Origin: Burkholderiaceae bacterium
GTDB lineage: Bacteria; Pseudomonadota; Gammaproteobacteria; Burkholderiales; Burkholderiaceae_A
Assembly: GCA_023261135.1 (NCBI GenBank)
Contig: JALRJP010000001.1
Location: forward strand, 9,603-56,444
Length of the DNA stretch: 46,842 nucleotides
Direction of reading: 5' to 3'
The position numbers and the translations under genes are program-made. A model generated the notes under the pieces. It was not told the DNA's origin, ran no database searches, and was given only the letters and a program-made list of their open reading frames with translations. Shown here piece by piece: positions 1-10,169 of this stretch; the stretch's first letter is position 1; each line of letters opens with the position of its first letter.

Positions 1-1
1 A

Positions 2-2590
2 ATGCCGATTGAGATTCAAATTGAGAAGATGCATGGCAAGAGCTTGTCCACGCAAGAGGTGCAGTCCAAATCACGCGCCTATGCCCAAGAACAAATAGAG
101 CGGCAGAAAAAAGATTTCATTCGACTTGGTGTGCTTGGCCAGTGGGACCAGCCTTACAAAACCATGGACTTTAAGAACGAGGCCGATGAACTTCGTACGC
201 TAAAGACCATTGTTGAAAAAGGCTTCGTCTACCGTGGCCTGAAGCCAGTGAACTGGTGCTTCGACTGCGGCTCCGCACTTGCAGAGGCAGAGGTTGAATA
301 TGCAGACAAAACAGACCCAGCGGTCTATGTCAGCTTTGCTGCTACGCCACAGACAGTGAAAGCACTCGAAGCACTTATGGGCTATGCGATTCAAGGGCAG
401 GCGGTTGCCACTGTCATCTGGACAACAACGCCCTGGACCCTTCCTGCCAACCAGGCGCTTAATGTGCATCCCGAAGCTCTTATGGCACTGGTCAAACTTG
501 ACGAGGCCGTTCACCATGAGCACCCCACAAAACTTTTACTCATTGCCGAAGAACGTGTTGAGGCCTGCCTAGCCCAATGGTCAGTGACGGGTAGCATTGT
601 TGGTCGATGCCAGGGGCAGGCCCTGTCGGGACTGCGCTTTGAACACCCACTCTGGCAGGCCCATGCCGGTTATCAACGCGAGTCGGTCGTCATTCCAGCT
701 GGTTACGTTGGGCTTGACTCAGGCACCGGTGTGGTGCACTGTGCGCCGGCCTATGGCGTAGAAGACTTTCTTAGTTGGCGGGGGGCCGGACACGCCGACG
801 ACACCGTGATTAACCCAGTTATGGGCAATGGCCACTACGCAGAGAGCCTGCCTTTGTTTGCCAGCATGCTCATTTGGAAAGCCAACGCCGAGGTCATCAA
901 ACAGCTGACCAACTGCCAACGTCTCATCGCCTCCACCAATGACCGGCACAGCTACATGCATTGCTGGAGACACAAAACACCCATCATCTACAGAGCAACC
1001 AGCCAGTGGTTCGCAAGCATGGATAACCCGGTAGGTCAAAAGGGCAAGAGTCTTCGGGAACTCGCCATGCAAGGCGTAGAAGAAACACAGTTCTTCCCCT
1101 CGTGGGGGAAGGCGAGGCTTTCGGCCATGATCGCCAACCGCCCAGACTGGACGCTTTCGCGTCAGAGGCAGTGGGGTGTGCCCATGGCGTTTCTTGTGCA
1201 CAAAGAATCAGGCGCGCTGCACCCGCGTACGACGGAACTCCTTGAGGGGGTTGCCCAAGAGGTGGAGAAAGGCGGCATTGAGGCATGGCAGGCCCTCTCG
1301 GTTCAGAAACTCCTTCAAAGTCTTCCAGCCACCGAGTCAGACCCGCAACCGGCAAGCCATGCCAATGCCTACGAAAAAAATCGAGACACCCTCGACGTAT
1401 GGTTTGATTCAGGCACAACCCATGCCACTGTGCTGCGAGGCTCCCATGCCAGCGAGTCGAGCTTTCCTGCAGATCTTTATCTTGAAGGCAGTGATCAACA
1501 CAGAGGCTGGTTTCACTCGTCCCTACTAACAGGCTGCATGCTCGATGGCCACGCGCCCTATAAGGCTCTTCTTACCCATGGCTTTGTTGTTGACGGCCAG
1601 GGTCGCAAGATGTCCAAATCAATGGGCAATGTCATTGCGCCACAGAAAATCTCAGAGACTCTGGGCGCCGACATTCTTCGGCTTTGGGTCGCCACAACCG
1701 ACTATTCGGGCGAACTCTCAATTTCTGACGAAATTCTTAAACGCGTGGTGGAGTCTTACCGTCGCATACGCAACACCCTCACCTTTCTTCTCGGTAATTT
1801 AAACGACTTCAATCCAGAAACAGATGCGGTTGATACCAAAGCTCAGCTCGAGATTGATCAATATGCACTGGTTTTATGCGCCGAGATGCAAGCCGCTGTC
1901 ATGAAGGACTACGAAGCCTACAGCTTCCATCCGGTCATGTCGCGACTAACCCAATTTTGCTCAGAAGACCTTGGCGCTTTTTACCTAGACATTCTGAAAG
2001 ACAGGCTTTACACCTGCCCTGTAGCAAGTCATGCACGACGCTCGGCTCAGACAAGCCTATGGCACATTAGCAACGCACTGATTCGGCTCATGGCCCCCGT
2101 GCTCTCATTCACGGCCCAAGAGGCCTGGCAGGCGTTTCGCCGCCACGATACCGAGGCAATGGTTTTTGCCGAGCAGTCAGCAAGGCTTCCTGAGCCCCTT
2201 GAGTCCGAGCAGCTCAGCAAGAAATGGGGCCTTATTCGTAAAGCGCGTGCGGAGGTTATGAAGGCCATTGAGAAGTCACGCGAGTCGGGGCACGTAGGAT
2301 CGTCTCTACAGGCATCTGTGACGATCAAGGCAGGCGGTGAAACCGCTCAGGCTTTACTCAGCCTGGGTGAGGATCTAAGGTTTGTCATGATCACTTCCCA
2401 GGCGAGTCTGGACGTTCTTAACACGAGTACCGAGGGAATTGACATTGACGTCTCGGCCATGAACGCTCCCAAGTGCGCGCGCTGCTGGCATTTCAGAGAC
2501 GATGTAGGCGCCCTACCCGACCATCCGCTTTTGTGCGGTCGCTGTCATTCGAACCTTTTTGGCCAAGGAGAAAAACGATTCGCAGCCTAA
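2..2590 (+). CDS. ileS: Isoleucine--tRNA ligase, 5'-truncated by window start
   Basis: Class I aminoacyl-tRNA synthetase that charges tRNA-Ile in the cytoplasm. The reading frame is open from base 2 for 862 codons. The first ATG is internal: the sequence begins at the family's GxPIE segment, so roughly 70 N-terminal residues, including the HIGH motif, lie outside the window. Visible are the editing domain ([10 protein letters not shown] near residue 140), KMSKS near residues 536-540, and a C-terminal zinc-finger pair (CARC...CGRC). The family is about 940 residues long, so the C-terminus is complete. lspA starts within or just before its last codons, and lspA and coaBC follow in the same operon. 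Identification is firm. Confidence 0.97.
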   Translation: MPIEIQIEKMHGKSLSTQEVQSKSRAYAQEQIERQKKDFIRLGVLGQWDQPYKTMDFKNEADELRTLKTIVEKGFVYRGLKPVNWCFDCGSALAEAEVEYADKTDPAVYVSFAATPQTVKALEALMGYAIQGQAVATVIWTTTPWTLPANQALNVHPEALMALVKLDEAVHHEHPTKLLLIAEERVEACLAQWSVTGSIVGRCQGQALSGLRFEHPLWQAHAGYQRESVVIPAGYVGLDSGTGVVHCAPAYGVEDFLSWRGAGHADDTVINPVMGNGHYAESLPLFASMLIWKANAEVIKQLTNCQRLIASTNDRHSYMHCWRHKTPIIYRATSQWFASMDNPVGQKGKSLRELAMQGVEETQFFPSWGKARLSAMIANRPDWTLSRQRQWGVPMAFLVHKESGALHPRTTELLEGVAQEVEKGGIEAWQALSVQKLLQSLPATESDPQPASHANAYEKNRDTLDVWFDSGTTHATVLRGSHASESSFPADLYLEGSDQHRGWFHSSLLTGCMLDGHAPYKALLTHGFVVDGQGRKMSKSMGNVIAPQKISETLGADILRLWVATTDYSGELSISDEILKRVVESYRRIRNTLTFLLGNLNDFNPETDAVDTKAQLEIDQYALVLCAEMQAAVMKDYEAYSFHPVMSRLTQFCSEDLGAFYLDILKDRLYTCPVASHARRSAQTSLWHISNALIRLMAPVLSFTAQEAWQAFRRHDTEAMVFAEQSARLPEPLESEQLSKKWGLIRKARAEVMKAIEKSRESGHVGSSLQASVTIKAGGETAQALLSLGEDLRFVMITSQASLDVLNTSTEGIDIDVSAMNAPKCARCWHFRDDVGALPDHPLLCGRCHSNLFGQGEKRFAA
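2565..2570 (+). promoter_or_regulatory. Shine-Dalgarno that argues for a non-AUG lspA start
   Basis: AAGGAG lies 7 bases before an in-frame ATT at 2578. No ATG, GTG or TTG occurs in the lspA frame between this site and the first transmembrane segment. The nearest conventional upstream starts, GTG 2533 and ATG 2473, have no comparable ribosome-binding site. The site therefore points to ATT 2578 as the start. Confidence 0.5.
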
Positions 2591-3087
2591 GGCCGTGGAT
2601 TTTCTTTGTTGTAGGTCTGCTGATTATCGATCAGCTTACAAAGCTTGCAACCCTAGAGTTATTAGGCTTCGGAGGTCGTGTCGAAGTTACGAGCTTTTTT
2701 AATTTTGTTCATGTTCGCAACCCCGGCGCGGCCTTTAGTTTTCTTGCCGATGCAGCGGGCTGGCAACGTTGGTTTTTCTCGGGGCTTGCAGTCGTTATTT
2801 CGGCCTGGCTTGGATTTATGATTCTTCAGTCACCTCATGACAGACTTTTTTGCACAGCTGCAAGCCTCATGATGTCGGGAGCACTAGGCAATCTTATTGA
2901 TCGACTCATCCATGGCGAGGTCATTGACTTTCTTGATTTTCACTGGGCGGGCTGGCACTGGCCCGCGTTTAACATTGCAGACTCCGCTATTACCTTGGGG
3001 GCAGCATTGTTTATTTGGGTGGAATTTCTTCGCTATCGCCAGTCCAAGTCCAAGCTGAAAGACCATGAACAGCCCCCTCAACCCTAG
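2578..3087 (+). CDS. lspA: Lipoprotein signal peptidase (signal peptidase II)
   Basis: Inner-membrane aspartyl protease that removes the signal peptide of prolipoproteins after diacylglyceryl modification. The two catalytic aspartate boxes are visible: GNLIDR and FNIADS. Four hydrophobic helices are evident, starting with [16 protein letters not shown]. The start is uncertain. An AAGGAG at 2565-2570 points to ATT 2578, giving 169 aa, typical for the family. Upstream options GTG 2533 (184 aa) and ATG 2473 (204 aa) would add an arginine-rich, non-conserved N-terminus read inside ileS. The gene overlaps the ileS stop by about 12 bases and coaBC by 23 bases, indicating translational coupling. Confidence 0.93.
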   Translation: MRSLRPWIFFVVGLLIIDQLTKLATLELLGFGGRVEVTSFFNFVHVRNPGAAFSFLADAAGWQRWFFSGLAVVISAWLGFMILQSPHDRLFCTAASLMMSGALGNLIDRLIHGEVIDFLDFHWAGWHWPAFNIADSAITLGAALFIWVEFLRYRQSKSKLKDHEQPPQP

Positions 3088-4363
3088 ACCAAGCCACCAT
3101 GTCGTCCTTGGGGTTACGGGCGGCGTCGCCGCCTATAAATCCTGCGAACTTGTACGCCTTCTGCGTAAGCAGGCTGTCAGTGTGCAGGTGGTCATGACAG
3201 AGTCTGCTCAACGTTTTATTGGTCGAGCTAGTTTTCAAGCGCTCTCGGGACGACCGGTCTTCACCGATGTCTGGGACGCGAGCATTGACAACCAAATGCC
3301 GCATATCGAGCTCTCGCGTGAGGCCAGCTGTATTTTAGTAGCACCTGCAACCGCGGACTTCCTTGCGCGCCTTACCCAAGGGCGGTCAAACGACCTTCTT
3401 ACGAGCCTTTGCCTTGCAAGAGAAATTCCCTTAGCTGTTGCACCTGCAATGAATCGTCAAATGTGGCAAAACCCAGCAACCCAGGCAAATATCGCGCTCT
3501 TGAAGGCGCGCGGGATCTGCATTTGGGGACCGAGCGAAGGCGAGCAGGCCTGCGGGGAGACTGGCGACGGACGTATGCTTGAACCCACCGCACTTACTCA
3601 AGAGCTCAATCGGCTTCTTCGGGCGCAGCTGAAAGACACGTCCAGGCAACAGCGTATTCCCTTGCGCGGGCTACTCGCCGAGCGCCATGTCGTCATTACT
3701 GCAGGACCAACCTTTGAACCCATCGACCCTGTTCGAGGCATTACGAATCGATCCTCCGGCCAAATGGGCTTTGCTCTTGCACAGGCTGCCAAGGAAGCAG
3801 GGGCTCGGGTGACACTCATTGCTGGCCCCGTGCAACTTTCAACGCCCGAGGGCTGCCAGCGTATCGATGTCGTGACCGCTTTAGATATGCAAGCTGCGGT
3901 GGACTCTGCCTTGGAGCATGCAGGGCCCGAGGCTGTTTTTATTGGTGTGGCAGCAGTCGCAGACTGGCGTCCCAAGACATCCAACAGCCTAAAGCTTAAA
4001 AAAGAAGCCCAGGCCAGTCTGTCTGAAATTGCCTGGGTCGAGAACCCGGATATTCTGGCGGGCGTGGCGAGACGCCCGACCCGACAACGCCCCTACACCG
4101 TTGGCTTTGCAGCAGAGACCGGTAGTCAAAAAGACTTGGAAGACATCCTGCCCAGAAAGGCTCTACGCAAGGCCGTGGATCTTTTAGTAGGAAACCTTGT
4201 GCACGAGAGTCTTGGTGGGCAAGAGGCTCAACTGACAGTACTGGATACAAGGCAGGTCTCCGGCCCGAGCCAGGGCTTTATTCAACTGCCGAGTCAATCA
4301 AAACAGCAGCAGGCGGAGCTGCTGATTCAGCTTATTGCCGATCGACTGCCCGCTCAGCCCTAA
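3065..4363 (+). CDS. coaBC: Bifunctional phosphopantothenoylcysteine decarboxylase / phosphopantothenate-cysteine ligase
   Basis: Catalyses two consecutive steps of coenzyme A synthesis. The CoaC half (about residues 1-190) shows the flavoprotein start VTGGVAAYKS, the HIELSR segment with the catalytic His, the PAMNRQMW motif, and the ACGETGDGRM segment with the active-site Cys. The CoaB half (about residues 205-430) shows ITAGPTFEPIDPVR, the NRSSGQMG nucleotide-binding segment and AAVADWRPK. The length of 432 aa is slightly above the usual 400-410. The ATG lies inside the 3' end of lspA. The gene converges on dut with a 32-base gap in which I see no hairpin. Confidence 0.96.
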   Translation: MNSPLNPRPSHHVVLGVTGGVAAYKSCELVRLLRKQAVSVQVVMTESAQRFIGRASFQALSGRPVFTDVWDASIDNQMPHIELSREASCILVAPATADFLARLTQGRSNDLLTSLCLAREIPLAVAPAMNRQMWQNPATQANIALLKARGICIWGPSEGEQACGETGDGRMLEPTALTQELNRLLRAQLKDTSRQQRIPLRGLLAERHVVITAGPTFEPIDPVRGITNRSSGQMGFALAQAAKEAGARVTLIAGPVQLSTPEGCQRIDVVTALDMQAAVDSALEHAGPEAVFIGVAAVADWRPKTSNSLKLKKEAQASLSEIAWVENPDILAGVARRPTRQRPYTVGFAAETGSQKDLEDILPRKALRKAVDLLVGNLVHESLGGQEAQLTVLDTRQVSGPSQGFIQLPSQSKQQQAELLIQLIADRLPAQP

Positions 4364-4395
4364 AGAGAAGAATAGCAGCCTTACTTGATGCCGGA

Positions 4396-4842
4396 CTAAC
4401 GTCCTGTGCTACCGAAGCCTCCCTCAGCGCGCTCCGTCGTCTCAAAAGCGTCGACAAGATCAAAACGAACCTGAGCAACCGGCACAATCACAAGCTGGGC
4501 GAGCCTTTCCATAGGGTTCAAAACGAACTCGCTATCTCCACGGTTCCAGGCTGAGACCATTAAGGGCCCCTGGTAATCGGAATCAATCAACCCAACAAGG
4601 TTCCCCAGGACAATTCCATGTTTATGGCCAAGACCACTTCGCGGCAGAATAAGTCCAGCATAGGCTGGATCTTCTATGTAAAGAGATAGCCCCGTTGAAA
4701 TGAGCGCGGTTTGCCCAGGAGCAAGCCTGAGCGGCGCGTCGATAACCGCACGCAGGTCGAAGCCGGCCGAGCCAGCTGTTGCGTAGGCGGGCAGATTCTC
4801 TCGTACACGCTCATCGAGCACCCGAAGCTTGACAGTATTCAT
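4396..4842 (-). CDS. dut: Deoxyuridine 5'-triphosphate nucleotidohydrolase
   Basis: Hydrolyses dUTP to dUMP and pyrophosphate, keeping uracil out of DNA and feeding thymidylate synthesis. It is a homotrimeric cytoplasmic enzyme. The five dUTPase motifs are present: [34 protein letters not shown] with the catalytic Asp, ERLAQLV, and the C-terminal glycine arm EGGFGSTGR. The length of 148 aa is standard. Its ATG overlaps the transaldolase stop codon as ATGA, with GGAG just upstream inside the transaldolase gene, so the two are probably co-translated. In relatives dut is usually convergent with coaBC, as here. Confidence 0.96.
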   Translation of the reverse strand: MNTVKLRVLDERVRENLPAYATAGSAGFDLRAVIDAPLRLAPGQTALISTGLSLYIEDPAYAGLILPRSGLGHKHGIVLGNLVGLIDSDYQGPLMVSAWNRGDSEFVLNPMERLAQLVIVPVAQVRFDLVDAFETTERAEGGFGSTGR

Positions 4843-5789
4843 GCCAGTTCTCCAAATAAAGCACGCAGCCTATCGCCATCACGCTTAAAAACTCGAATAC
4901 CCTCAGCCAACTTCTCGCAGGCCATTGCATCTTCGTTAACCTGCAAACGAAAACTAGGCTCATCAAAGCAAGGTGCCTCAGACGGAGTCTTCGTCAAAGT
5001 GTTTAGGTCTCGAGACGGCAGTGCGGGTGTCAGCGGCTGCTGAAGCTCTTGATTCATTAAGCCCTCGAGCAACTCTGGGCTTACCGTAAGAAGGTCGCAG
5101 CCTGCCAGCGCTAATACCTGCTCCACCGAGCGAAAACTCGCACCCATAACCTCGGTCCCATAGCCACGCTCAGCGAAACAGCTGTAGATGGCTCTTACCG
5201 ACTGAACGCCTGGGTCGTCCTCTACGCGATCCCAGCTTACTCCTCGTGCCTTATGCCAATCAGTAATACGGCCAACAAAGGGGGAAATAAGGGTTACACC
5301 CGCATCTGCGCAGGCCATAGCCTGTGGCATTGAAAACAATAAGGTGAGGTTACAGGCAATACCACGACGCTCTAGGACTTCGGCAGCGCGAATACCCTCC
5401 CAGGTTGCTGCAATTTTTATAAGCACGCGAGAGGGACTAATTCCGTGCCGAGAATACAACTGAAGAATGTCATCGGCCTGCGCAATCGTGGCCTCTGTAT
5501 TAAACGACTGCGCAGCATCGACTTCTGTTGAGACACGGCCTGGAATAATGGCAAGAATTTCGAGCCCAAACCGCACCACAAGCCTGAGCAGTTGAACATC
5601 TAGAGATTCACCACGCGACTGCTGCAACACCTGCCTTACGAGCGGCCTGTACTGACTCGACTCGACGGCCTTGAGAATGAGACTAGGGTTGGTCGTGGCG
5701 TCAATCGGCTGAAACCTGCGCATCAGCTCAAAACTACCGGTGTCCGCAACAACGCGTGTGTGGCGCTTTAATTCGTCAAGGGCATTCAT
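4839..5789 (-). CDS. tal: Transaldolase
   Basis: Transfers a dihydroxyacetone unit between sedoheptulose 7-phosphate and glyceraldehyde 3-phosphate in the non-oxidative pentose phosphate pathway. The Schiff-base lysine is K125 in [11 protein letters not shown], the N-terminal VADTG aspartate corresponds to the conserved Asp17 region, and DATTNPSL is the family signature. At 316 aa it matches the E. coli TalB class. It is the first gene of a two-gene unit with dut. The tandem hairpins just upstream separate it from the sulfide dehydrogenase genes on the same strand, so it likely has its own promoter in or beyond that short gap. Confidence 0.96.
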   Translation of the reverse strand: MNALDELKRHTRVVADTGSFELMRRFQPIDATTNPSLILKAVESSQYRPLVRQVLQQSRGESLDVQLLRLVVRFGLEILAIIPGRVSTEVDAAQSFNTEATIAQADDILQLYSRHGISPSRVLIKIAATWEGIRAAEVLERRGIACNLTLLFSMPQAMACADAGVTLISPFVGRITDWHKARGVSWDRVEDDPGVQSVRAIYSCFAERGYGTEVMGASFRSVEQVLALAGCDLLTVSPELLEGLMNQELQQPLTPALPSRDLNTLTKTPSEAPCFDEPSFRLQVNEDAMACEKLAEGIRVFKRDGDRLRALFGELA

Positions 5790-5790
5790 A

Positions 5791-5826
5791 GAAAACGGGC
5801 ATGATTGAAAAGATCAATCATGCCCG
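5791..5826 (-). terminator. Rho-independent terminator after the flavocytochrome genes
   Basis: A perfect 12-base inverted repeat (5796-5807 with 5815-5826, loop 7) can pair one base further. On the minus strand it is followed by TTTTC. It lies downstream of the fccB-like stop and immediately before the transaldolase ATG, so it should end transcription of the flavocytochrome pair. Confidence 0.65.
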
Positions 5827-5832
5827 AAATCA

Positions 5833-5850
5833 GCAGGCTCTTCCGCCTGC
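5833..5850 (-). repeat. Second hairpin between fccB-like gene and the terminator
   Basis: GCAGGC (5833-5838) pairs with GCCTGC (5845-5850) around a 6-base loop. It stands between the fccB-like stop codon and the longer hairpin at 5796-5826. On the minus strand it is followed by TGATTT rather than a clean T-tract, so it may be an accessory 3' end stabiliser rather than a terminator by itself. Confidence 0.45.
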
Positions 5851-5867
5851 AATTTAAAGCGAGGCGT

Positions 5868-7178
5868 TTAGGTGAGCATGTCGGCCCAAATATTTCGGGC
5901 CCAGCTTAACGCATACTTGCCCTCGAGCTCATTCGGTGTGGGACTTAACCCGCCAGCATCCTTATTTACTTTCACAACAGTCTTCTTGGCAGGATCGTAG
6001 TTATAGACAGCAGCCACGTGCACTACGCTCTTTTCGTCTACAAAACTGTAGCAAGTATTGGCAAGCATGTGGGGCTGAGGTGTTCGGCCGTTCATCAGCT
6101 CAACAATGGCCGCAGCGACCATCTTTCCGTGCTGGTTGGCCATATGCCCCGATTTGGGCATACCTGCTGCTGCAGAGGTTGCATCACCCAGCACGTGCAC
6201 ATTCTTGTGGACCTGGGACTCCAGGGTGAGCCAGTCAACACCAGCCCAAAGATTATTAACATTCACCAGGCCGGCGGCGTAAGCAATTTGACCCGCTTTT
6301 TGTTGAGGGATGACGTTTAAGACATCGCCCTTAATGCGGTCACCCACCTCGGTAATAAGCGTCTTATTACGCAGGTCGAGTTCGGTGACATTCATATTGG
6401 GAACATACTCCACCAGTCCGGGGTAAAGGTCTTTCCAGGCCTTGGAGAAGAGGGCACCCTTCGATACGATTTTCTCGTTGCTGTCGAGCACGAGCACCTT
6501 ACTCTTTGGCTTCTCACGCTTGAAGTAGTTTGCGACCTGACAGACTCGCTCGTAGGGCCCAGGGGGGCAGCGATACGGCCCCTTGGGAACCGACAGAATG
6601 TATGTGCCTCCGTTTGGCATAGCCTCAAGCTGGGCACGCAGCGCAACCGTTTGTGGGCCTGCTTTCCAGGAATGCAAGACAACCTTTTGCGCCTCTGCAT
6701 TCAGCCCCGCGATGGTTTCAAACCGGAAATCAATGCCAGGAGACACCACCAGTCGGTCGTATGAAATGGAGGCGCCCTTGGCGGTCATAACGACCTTTTT
6801 AACAGGATCAATTTGCGTGACTTCGTCGTAGACCATTTTGATGCCACGGCGCTCGAGGCCCTCGTAGCTACGTGTGATCTCATTCATTTTCCGCACGCCA
6901 CCAATAACAAGGTTCGAGATGGGGCACGAATAGAACTCTTTTTGACGCTCGATAAGCGTGACCTCAATGGCACCGTCGCTCCACATATTGAGATACTTGG
7001 CCGCTGTGGCACCACCAAACCCACCGCCAACTACCACAACACGGCCAAGCTTTTTACCGCCAGACCCCGCCATGCCGCCAGAAGTAGCACAGCCCGAAAG
7101 ACCTACAGTTGAGGCGACAGCAGCGGCACCCAGGCCTGCCTTAAGTACGCCACGACGATTGACTTTTTGATTGCTCAT
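5868..7178 (-). CDS. FccB-like sulfide dehydrogenase flavoprotein subunit, Tat-exported
   Basis: FAD-dependent oxidoreductase of the flavocytochrome c / SoxF family, which oxidises sulfide in the periplasm and passes electrons to a c-type cytochrome. The N-terminus carries a twin-arginine signal (VNRRGVLKAG, residues 7-16) and a Rossmann FAD site VVVVGGGFGGA near residue 47. The segment YRCPPGPYERVC (C204, C213) is characteristic of FccB. The signal region ends in LSGC at Cys30, a lipobox-like sequence, so a Tat-exported lipoprotein is possible. The gene follows a small cytochrome c gene on the same strand (86-base gap), matching an fccAB-type pair. The sulfide substrate is inferred from the family; a different reduced-sulfur compound cannot be excluded. 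Confidence 0.85.
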   Translation of the reverse strand: MSNQKVNRRGVLKAGLGAAAVASTVGLSGCATSGGMAGSGGKKLGRVVVVGGGFGGATAAKYLNMWSDGAIEVTLIERQKEFYSCPISNLVIGGVRKMNEITRSYEGLERRGIKMVYDEVTQIDPVKKVVMTAKGASISYDRLVVSPGIDFRFETIAGLNAEAQKVVLHSWKAGPQTVALRAQLEAMPNGGTYILSVPKGPYRCPPGPYERVCQVANYFKREKPKSKVLVLDSNEKIVSKGALFSKAWKDLYPGLVEYVPNMNVTELDLRNKTLITEVGDRIKGDVLNVIPQQKAGQIAYAAGLVNVNNLWAGVDWLTLESQVHKNVHVLGDATSAAAGMPKSGHMANQHGKMVAAAIVELMNGRTPQPHMLANTCYSFVDEKSVVHVAAVYNYDPAKKTVVKVNKDAGGLSPTPNELEGKYALSWARNIWADMLT

Positions 7179-7264
7179 TGATGACTCCCTGAAATCATAT
7201 TTGGTATGCCCTAGCAGACCTTAAGACGCTGAAGCGTTGGCCGGCTGGGAACGGGACGAAAAAC

Positions 7265-7570
7265 CTAGCGCTTCTTGGACTGACCTGCGAAGAAATCGGC
7301 AAGCGCAGCAATCTGCTCGTCAGAGTAACCTTGAGACAGTTGGTGCATGATCGTCGCAGGTTTTTCTCCCGACTTGAAAGCCTTCATCACCGAAATAAAC
7401 TTGTCTCGATCGTAGCCAGCCAGGGACTCTATGCCGCCAGCACTATTGCCGTTCGTGCCATGGCAATTCGCACAATTGGCCGCAATGTATCGAGCCTGAG
7501 TTAAATTGGATGCCTGCGCAGTGGCCATGCCAGCCAGCAACAGAGCCGAGGCAAGAAAAACTTTTCTCAT
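7265..7570 (-). CDS. Periplasmic monoheme class I cytochrome c (FccA-like)
   Basis: Electron carrier predicted to accept electrons from the flavoprotein encoded downstream. The 101-aa product has a Sec signal peptide (cleavage near AQA-SN, residue 20), one haem site CANCH (C33, C36, H37) and a likely axial Met75. Mature size is about 80 residues, as in cytochrome c553-type or single-haem FccA subunits; the classical purple sulfur bacterial FccA has two haems. An AGGAGGA ribosome-binding site precedes the ATG. It is probably the first gene of the two-gene unit. Confidence 0.85.
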   Translation of the reverse strand: MRKVFLASALLLAGMATAQASNLTQARYIAANCANCHGTNGNSAGGIESLAGYDRDKFISVMKAFKSGEKPATIMHQLSQGYSDEQIAALADFFAGQSKKR

Positions 7571-7682
7571 GATTCCTCCTAAAGTGAAAACTAACGAAAC
7601 TAGACAAAATTTTTATAGTTGTGCACCCAATGTAACAGGCGCCTACGACGATTTCCACCATATTTGGCTAAGTGTATACGGC

Positions 7683-7710
7683 GTTTACAAGGGGCAGACC
7701 CAGTGTAAAC
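7683..7710. repeat. Inverted repeat upstream of the cytochrome/flavoprotein pair
   Basis: GTTTACA (7683-7689) and TGTAAAC (7704-7710) are exact inverted arms with a 14-base spacer. The repeat lies about 110 bases upstream of the cytochrome start, in a 223-base gap that otherwise shows no gene. It could be an operator for a dimeric regulator or a hairpin. No T-tract follows on either strand, so a terminator is less likely. Confidence 0.4.
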
Positions 7711-7793
7711 CCTAGTGGCATTGAGGCCCGCCTAAAGAAAAAAGCCGCCCTTCAAAAGAATAAGCCTTCGAAAGGCCAAGAACGAGCTAAGGG

Positions 7794-10169
7794 CTAAACC
7801 TCAGCAGGCTCCTTGCGCTTCGTGCGTGACTTACCATTGCCCGCAGATCGGCCCACAGCAGGCTTTCGAGCAGGCTTATCCCCCTCGAAGAAGAGTTCAA
7901 CCGTCTCGCCGTCCTCGGCGAGCTCGATATCCACTCGACCACCGTTAACCAAACGACCAAATAGCAGTTCATCAGCGAGAGCACGACGAATCTTGTCCTG
8001 AATAACACGTTGCATGGGACGCGCGCCCATCGCAGGGTCAAAGCCCTGTTTTGCCAGGAACCGACGAAGCGATTCCGAGAATGCGACGTCCACTTTCTTC
8101 TCTTGCAACTGCGACTCGAGTTCAATAAGGAATTTGTCAACCACTCGAAGAATGATCTCTTCATCAAGCGCTTTAAAAGAAACAATGGCATCGAGCCTGT
8201 TCCGAAACTCGGGTGTGAAAACCCGCTTAATTTCCTGCATTTCATCGCCCGCCTCGCGAGAGTTGCTAAAGCCAATTACGCGCTTGTTAAGCATCTCGGC
8301 ACCGGCGTTCGTGGTCATGATGATGATGATGTTGCGGAAGTCCGCCTTGCGACCGTTGTTATCGGTCAAGGTGCCGTGATCCATGACCTGTAACAATATG
8401 TTGAAGACATCCGGGTGTGCCTTCTCGATCTCATCGAGCAGCAAGACAGCATGCGGCTTTTTGGTAATTGCCTCGGTGAGCAGCCCGCCTTGATCAAAGC
8501 CCACGTATCCGGGAGGAGCGCCAATAAGCCGACTTACCGCATGACGCTCCATGTATTCGGACATATCAAAACGAATGAGCTCGATACCCAAAAGGTAGGC
8601 CAATTGACGAGCCACTTCTGTTTTGCCAACACCCGTAGGACCGCTAAATAGAAATGAGCCAATAGGCTTCTCGGGCTTACCCAGTCCCGAGCGAGCCATC
8701 TTAATTGCCGCTGCAAGCGCATCAATCGCCGCGTCTTGACCAAAGACAACATTCTTTAAGTTGCGGTCAAGCTTGGCAAGAACCTGACGGTCGTCGGTAT
8801 TGACCGTCTGAGGCGGAATGCGAGCAATTTTAGAGACGATCTCCTCAATTTCAGCCTTACCGATCGTGCGCTTCTGTTTACTCTTTGGCAAGATTCGCTG
8901 AGCCGCGCCAGCCTCATCAATAACGTCAATGGCCTTGTCAGGCAGGTGACGATCATTAATGTAGCGTGCCGACAACTCTGCGGCTGCCGTAAGTGCCCCT
9001 GCCTGATAGCGAACACCATGATGCTCTTCAAACCTAGTCTTAAGGCCTTTCAGGATCTGAATGGTCTGATCAACCGAAGGCTCATCCACATCGATTTTCT
9101 GGAAGCGTCTCGACAAGGCATGGTCTTTCTCAAAAATGCCCCTGTATTCCGTGTAGGTGGTCGCACCGACGCAACGCAAAGCGCCAGAAGACAATGACGG
9201 CTTGAGTAAATTACTGGCGTCCAAGGTGCCCCCCGATGCCGAGCCCGCGCCAATGAGGGTATGGATTTCGTCAATAAACAAAACCGCGTTTTTATCTGCC
9301 TTAAGCTGCTTAAGGACGGCTTTAAGCCTCTGCTCAAAGTCACCCCGGTATTTTGTGCCAGCTAACAACGCACCCATATCAAGGGAGTAGACAGTCGCGG
9401 ACTCCAAGACCTCGGGCACCAGGCCCTCGGTTATACGGAAGGCCAGGCCTTCGGCAATGGCTGTTTTACCGACCCCGGCCTCGCCAACCAGCAAGGGGTT
9501 GTTCTTACGGCGCCGACAGAGCACCTGAATCACTCGCTCGACCTCATGTTCCCGACCAATCAGAGGGTCGATCTTCCCGGACTTGGCGAGCTTATTTAAG
9601 TTCTGTGTGTACTGGTCAAGCGCAGAGGGCTGGCTCGAACTCGAAGAGCCAGAGTTCGAAGCCCCCGAATTGCCCGAGGTCTCGGCCTCGCCCGCCGCGG
9701 CGGCCTCCTCGGGCGGAGTCTGGGAAGGGGGGGCCTTAGTGATGCCATGGGCAATGAAATTGACAACATCAAGCCTGGTTACCCCCTGCTGATGCAGGTA
9801 GTAGACCGCATGGGAATCTTTCTCGCCAAAAATAGCAACAAGAACATTCGCGCCGGTGACCTCTTTTTTACCATTGGACGTGGACTGAACATGCATAATC
9901 GCCCGTTGAATAACCCGCTGAAAGCCAAGCGTGGGCTGGGTATCAACCTCTTCGGAGCCCTGGATAACGGGGGTATTCTCGGAGATGAAGCCGGTCAGGC
10001 TCTTTCTCAAAAGATCGAAATCAACGGCACAGGCCTTAAGAATTTCGGAGGCGGACGGGTTGTCGAGAAGGGCCAGCAACAGATGCTCAACGGTTATGAA
10101 TTCGTGCCTCTGCTGTCTTGCCTCGACAAAGGCCATGTGCAGACTAACTTCAAGTTCTTGAGAAATCAT
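7794..10169 (-). CDS. clpA: ATP-dependent Clp protease ATP-binding subunit ClpA
   Basis: Hsp100 unfoldase that feeds substrates, including N-end-rule proteins delivered by ClpS, to the ClpP peptidase. It has an N-terminal repeat domain (about 1-140), a Ser/Gly/Pro-rich linker (about 150-185), AAA+ module 1 with Walker A GEAGVGKT, and AAA+ module 2 with GPTGVGKT. A basic tail ends the protein. I choose ATG 10169 ([10 protein letters not shown], 791 aa) over ATG 10187 because GGAGG lies directly upstream and E. coli ClpA begins equivalently. The ATG overlaps the clpS stop by 4 bases, so the adaptor and the unfoldase are translationally coupled. Confidence 0.97.
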   Translation of the reverse strand: MISQELEVSLHMAFVEARQQRHEFITVEHLLLALLDNPSASEILKACAVDFDLLRKSLTGFISENTPVIQGSEEVDTQPTLGFQRVIQRAIMHVQSTSNGKKEVTGANVLVAIFGEKDSHAVYYLHQQGVTRLDVVNFIAHGITKAPPSQTPPEEAAAAGEAETSGNSGASNSGSSSSSQPSALDQYTQNLNKLAKSGKIDPLIGREHEVERVIQVLCRRRKNNPLLVGEAGVGKTAIAEGLAFRITEGLVPEVLESATVYSLDMGALLAGTKYRGDFEQRLKAVLKQLKADKNAVLFIDEIHTLIGAGSASGGTLDASNLLKPSLSSGALRCVGATTYTEYRGIFEKDHALSRRFQKIDVDEPSVDQTIQILKGLKTRFEEHHGVRYQAGALTAAAELSARYINDRHLPDKAIDVIDEAGAAQRILPKSKQKRTIGKAEIEEIVSKIARIPPQTVNTDDRQVLAKLDRNLKNVVFGQDAAIDALAAAIKMARSGLGKPEKPIGSFLFSGPTGVGKTEVARQLAYLLGIELIRFDMSEYMERHAVSRLIGAPPGYVGFDQGGLLTEAITKKPHAVLLLDEIEKAHPDVFNILLQVMDHGTLTDNNGRKADFRNIIIIMTTNAGAEMLNKRVIGFSNSREAGDEMQEIKRVFTPEFRNRLDAIVSFKALDEEIILRVVDKFLIELESQLQEKKVDVAFSESLRRFLAKQGFDPAMGARPMQRVIQDKIRRALADELLFGRLVNGGRVDIELAEDGETVELFFEGDKPARKPAVGRSAGNGKSRTKRKEPAEV

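Noticed and set aside
2-4. ATG at the very start of the window as the ileS start codon
   Set aside because: It encodes the internal Met of the GMPIE segment; the HIGH region and about 70 residues must lie upstream.
984-1418. 144-codon frame antisense to ileS
   Set aside because: No domain, low-complexity translation, and fully contained in a well-conserved gene.
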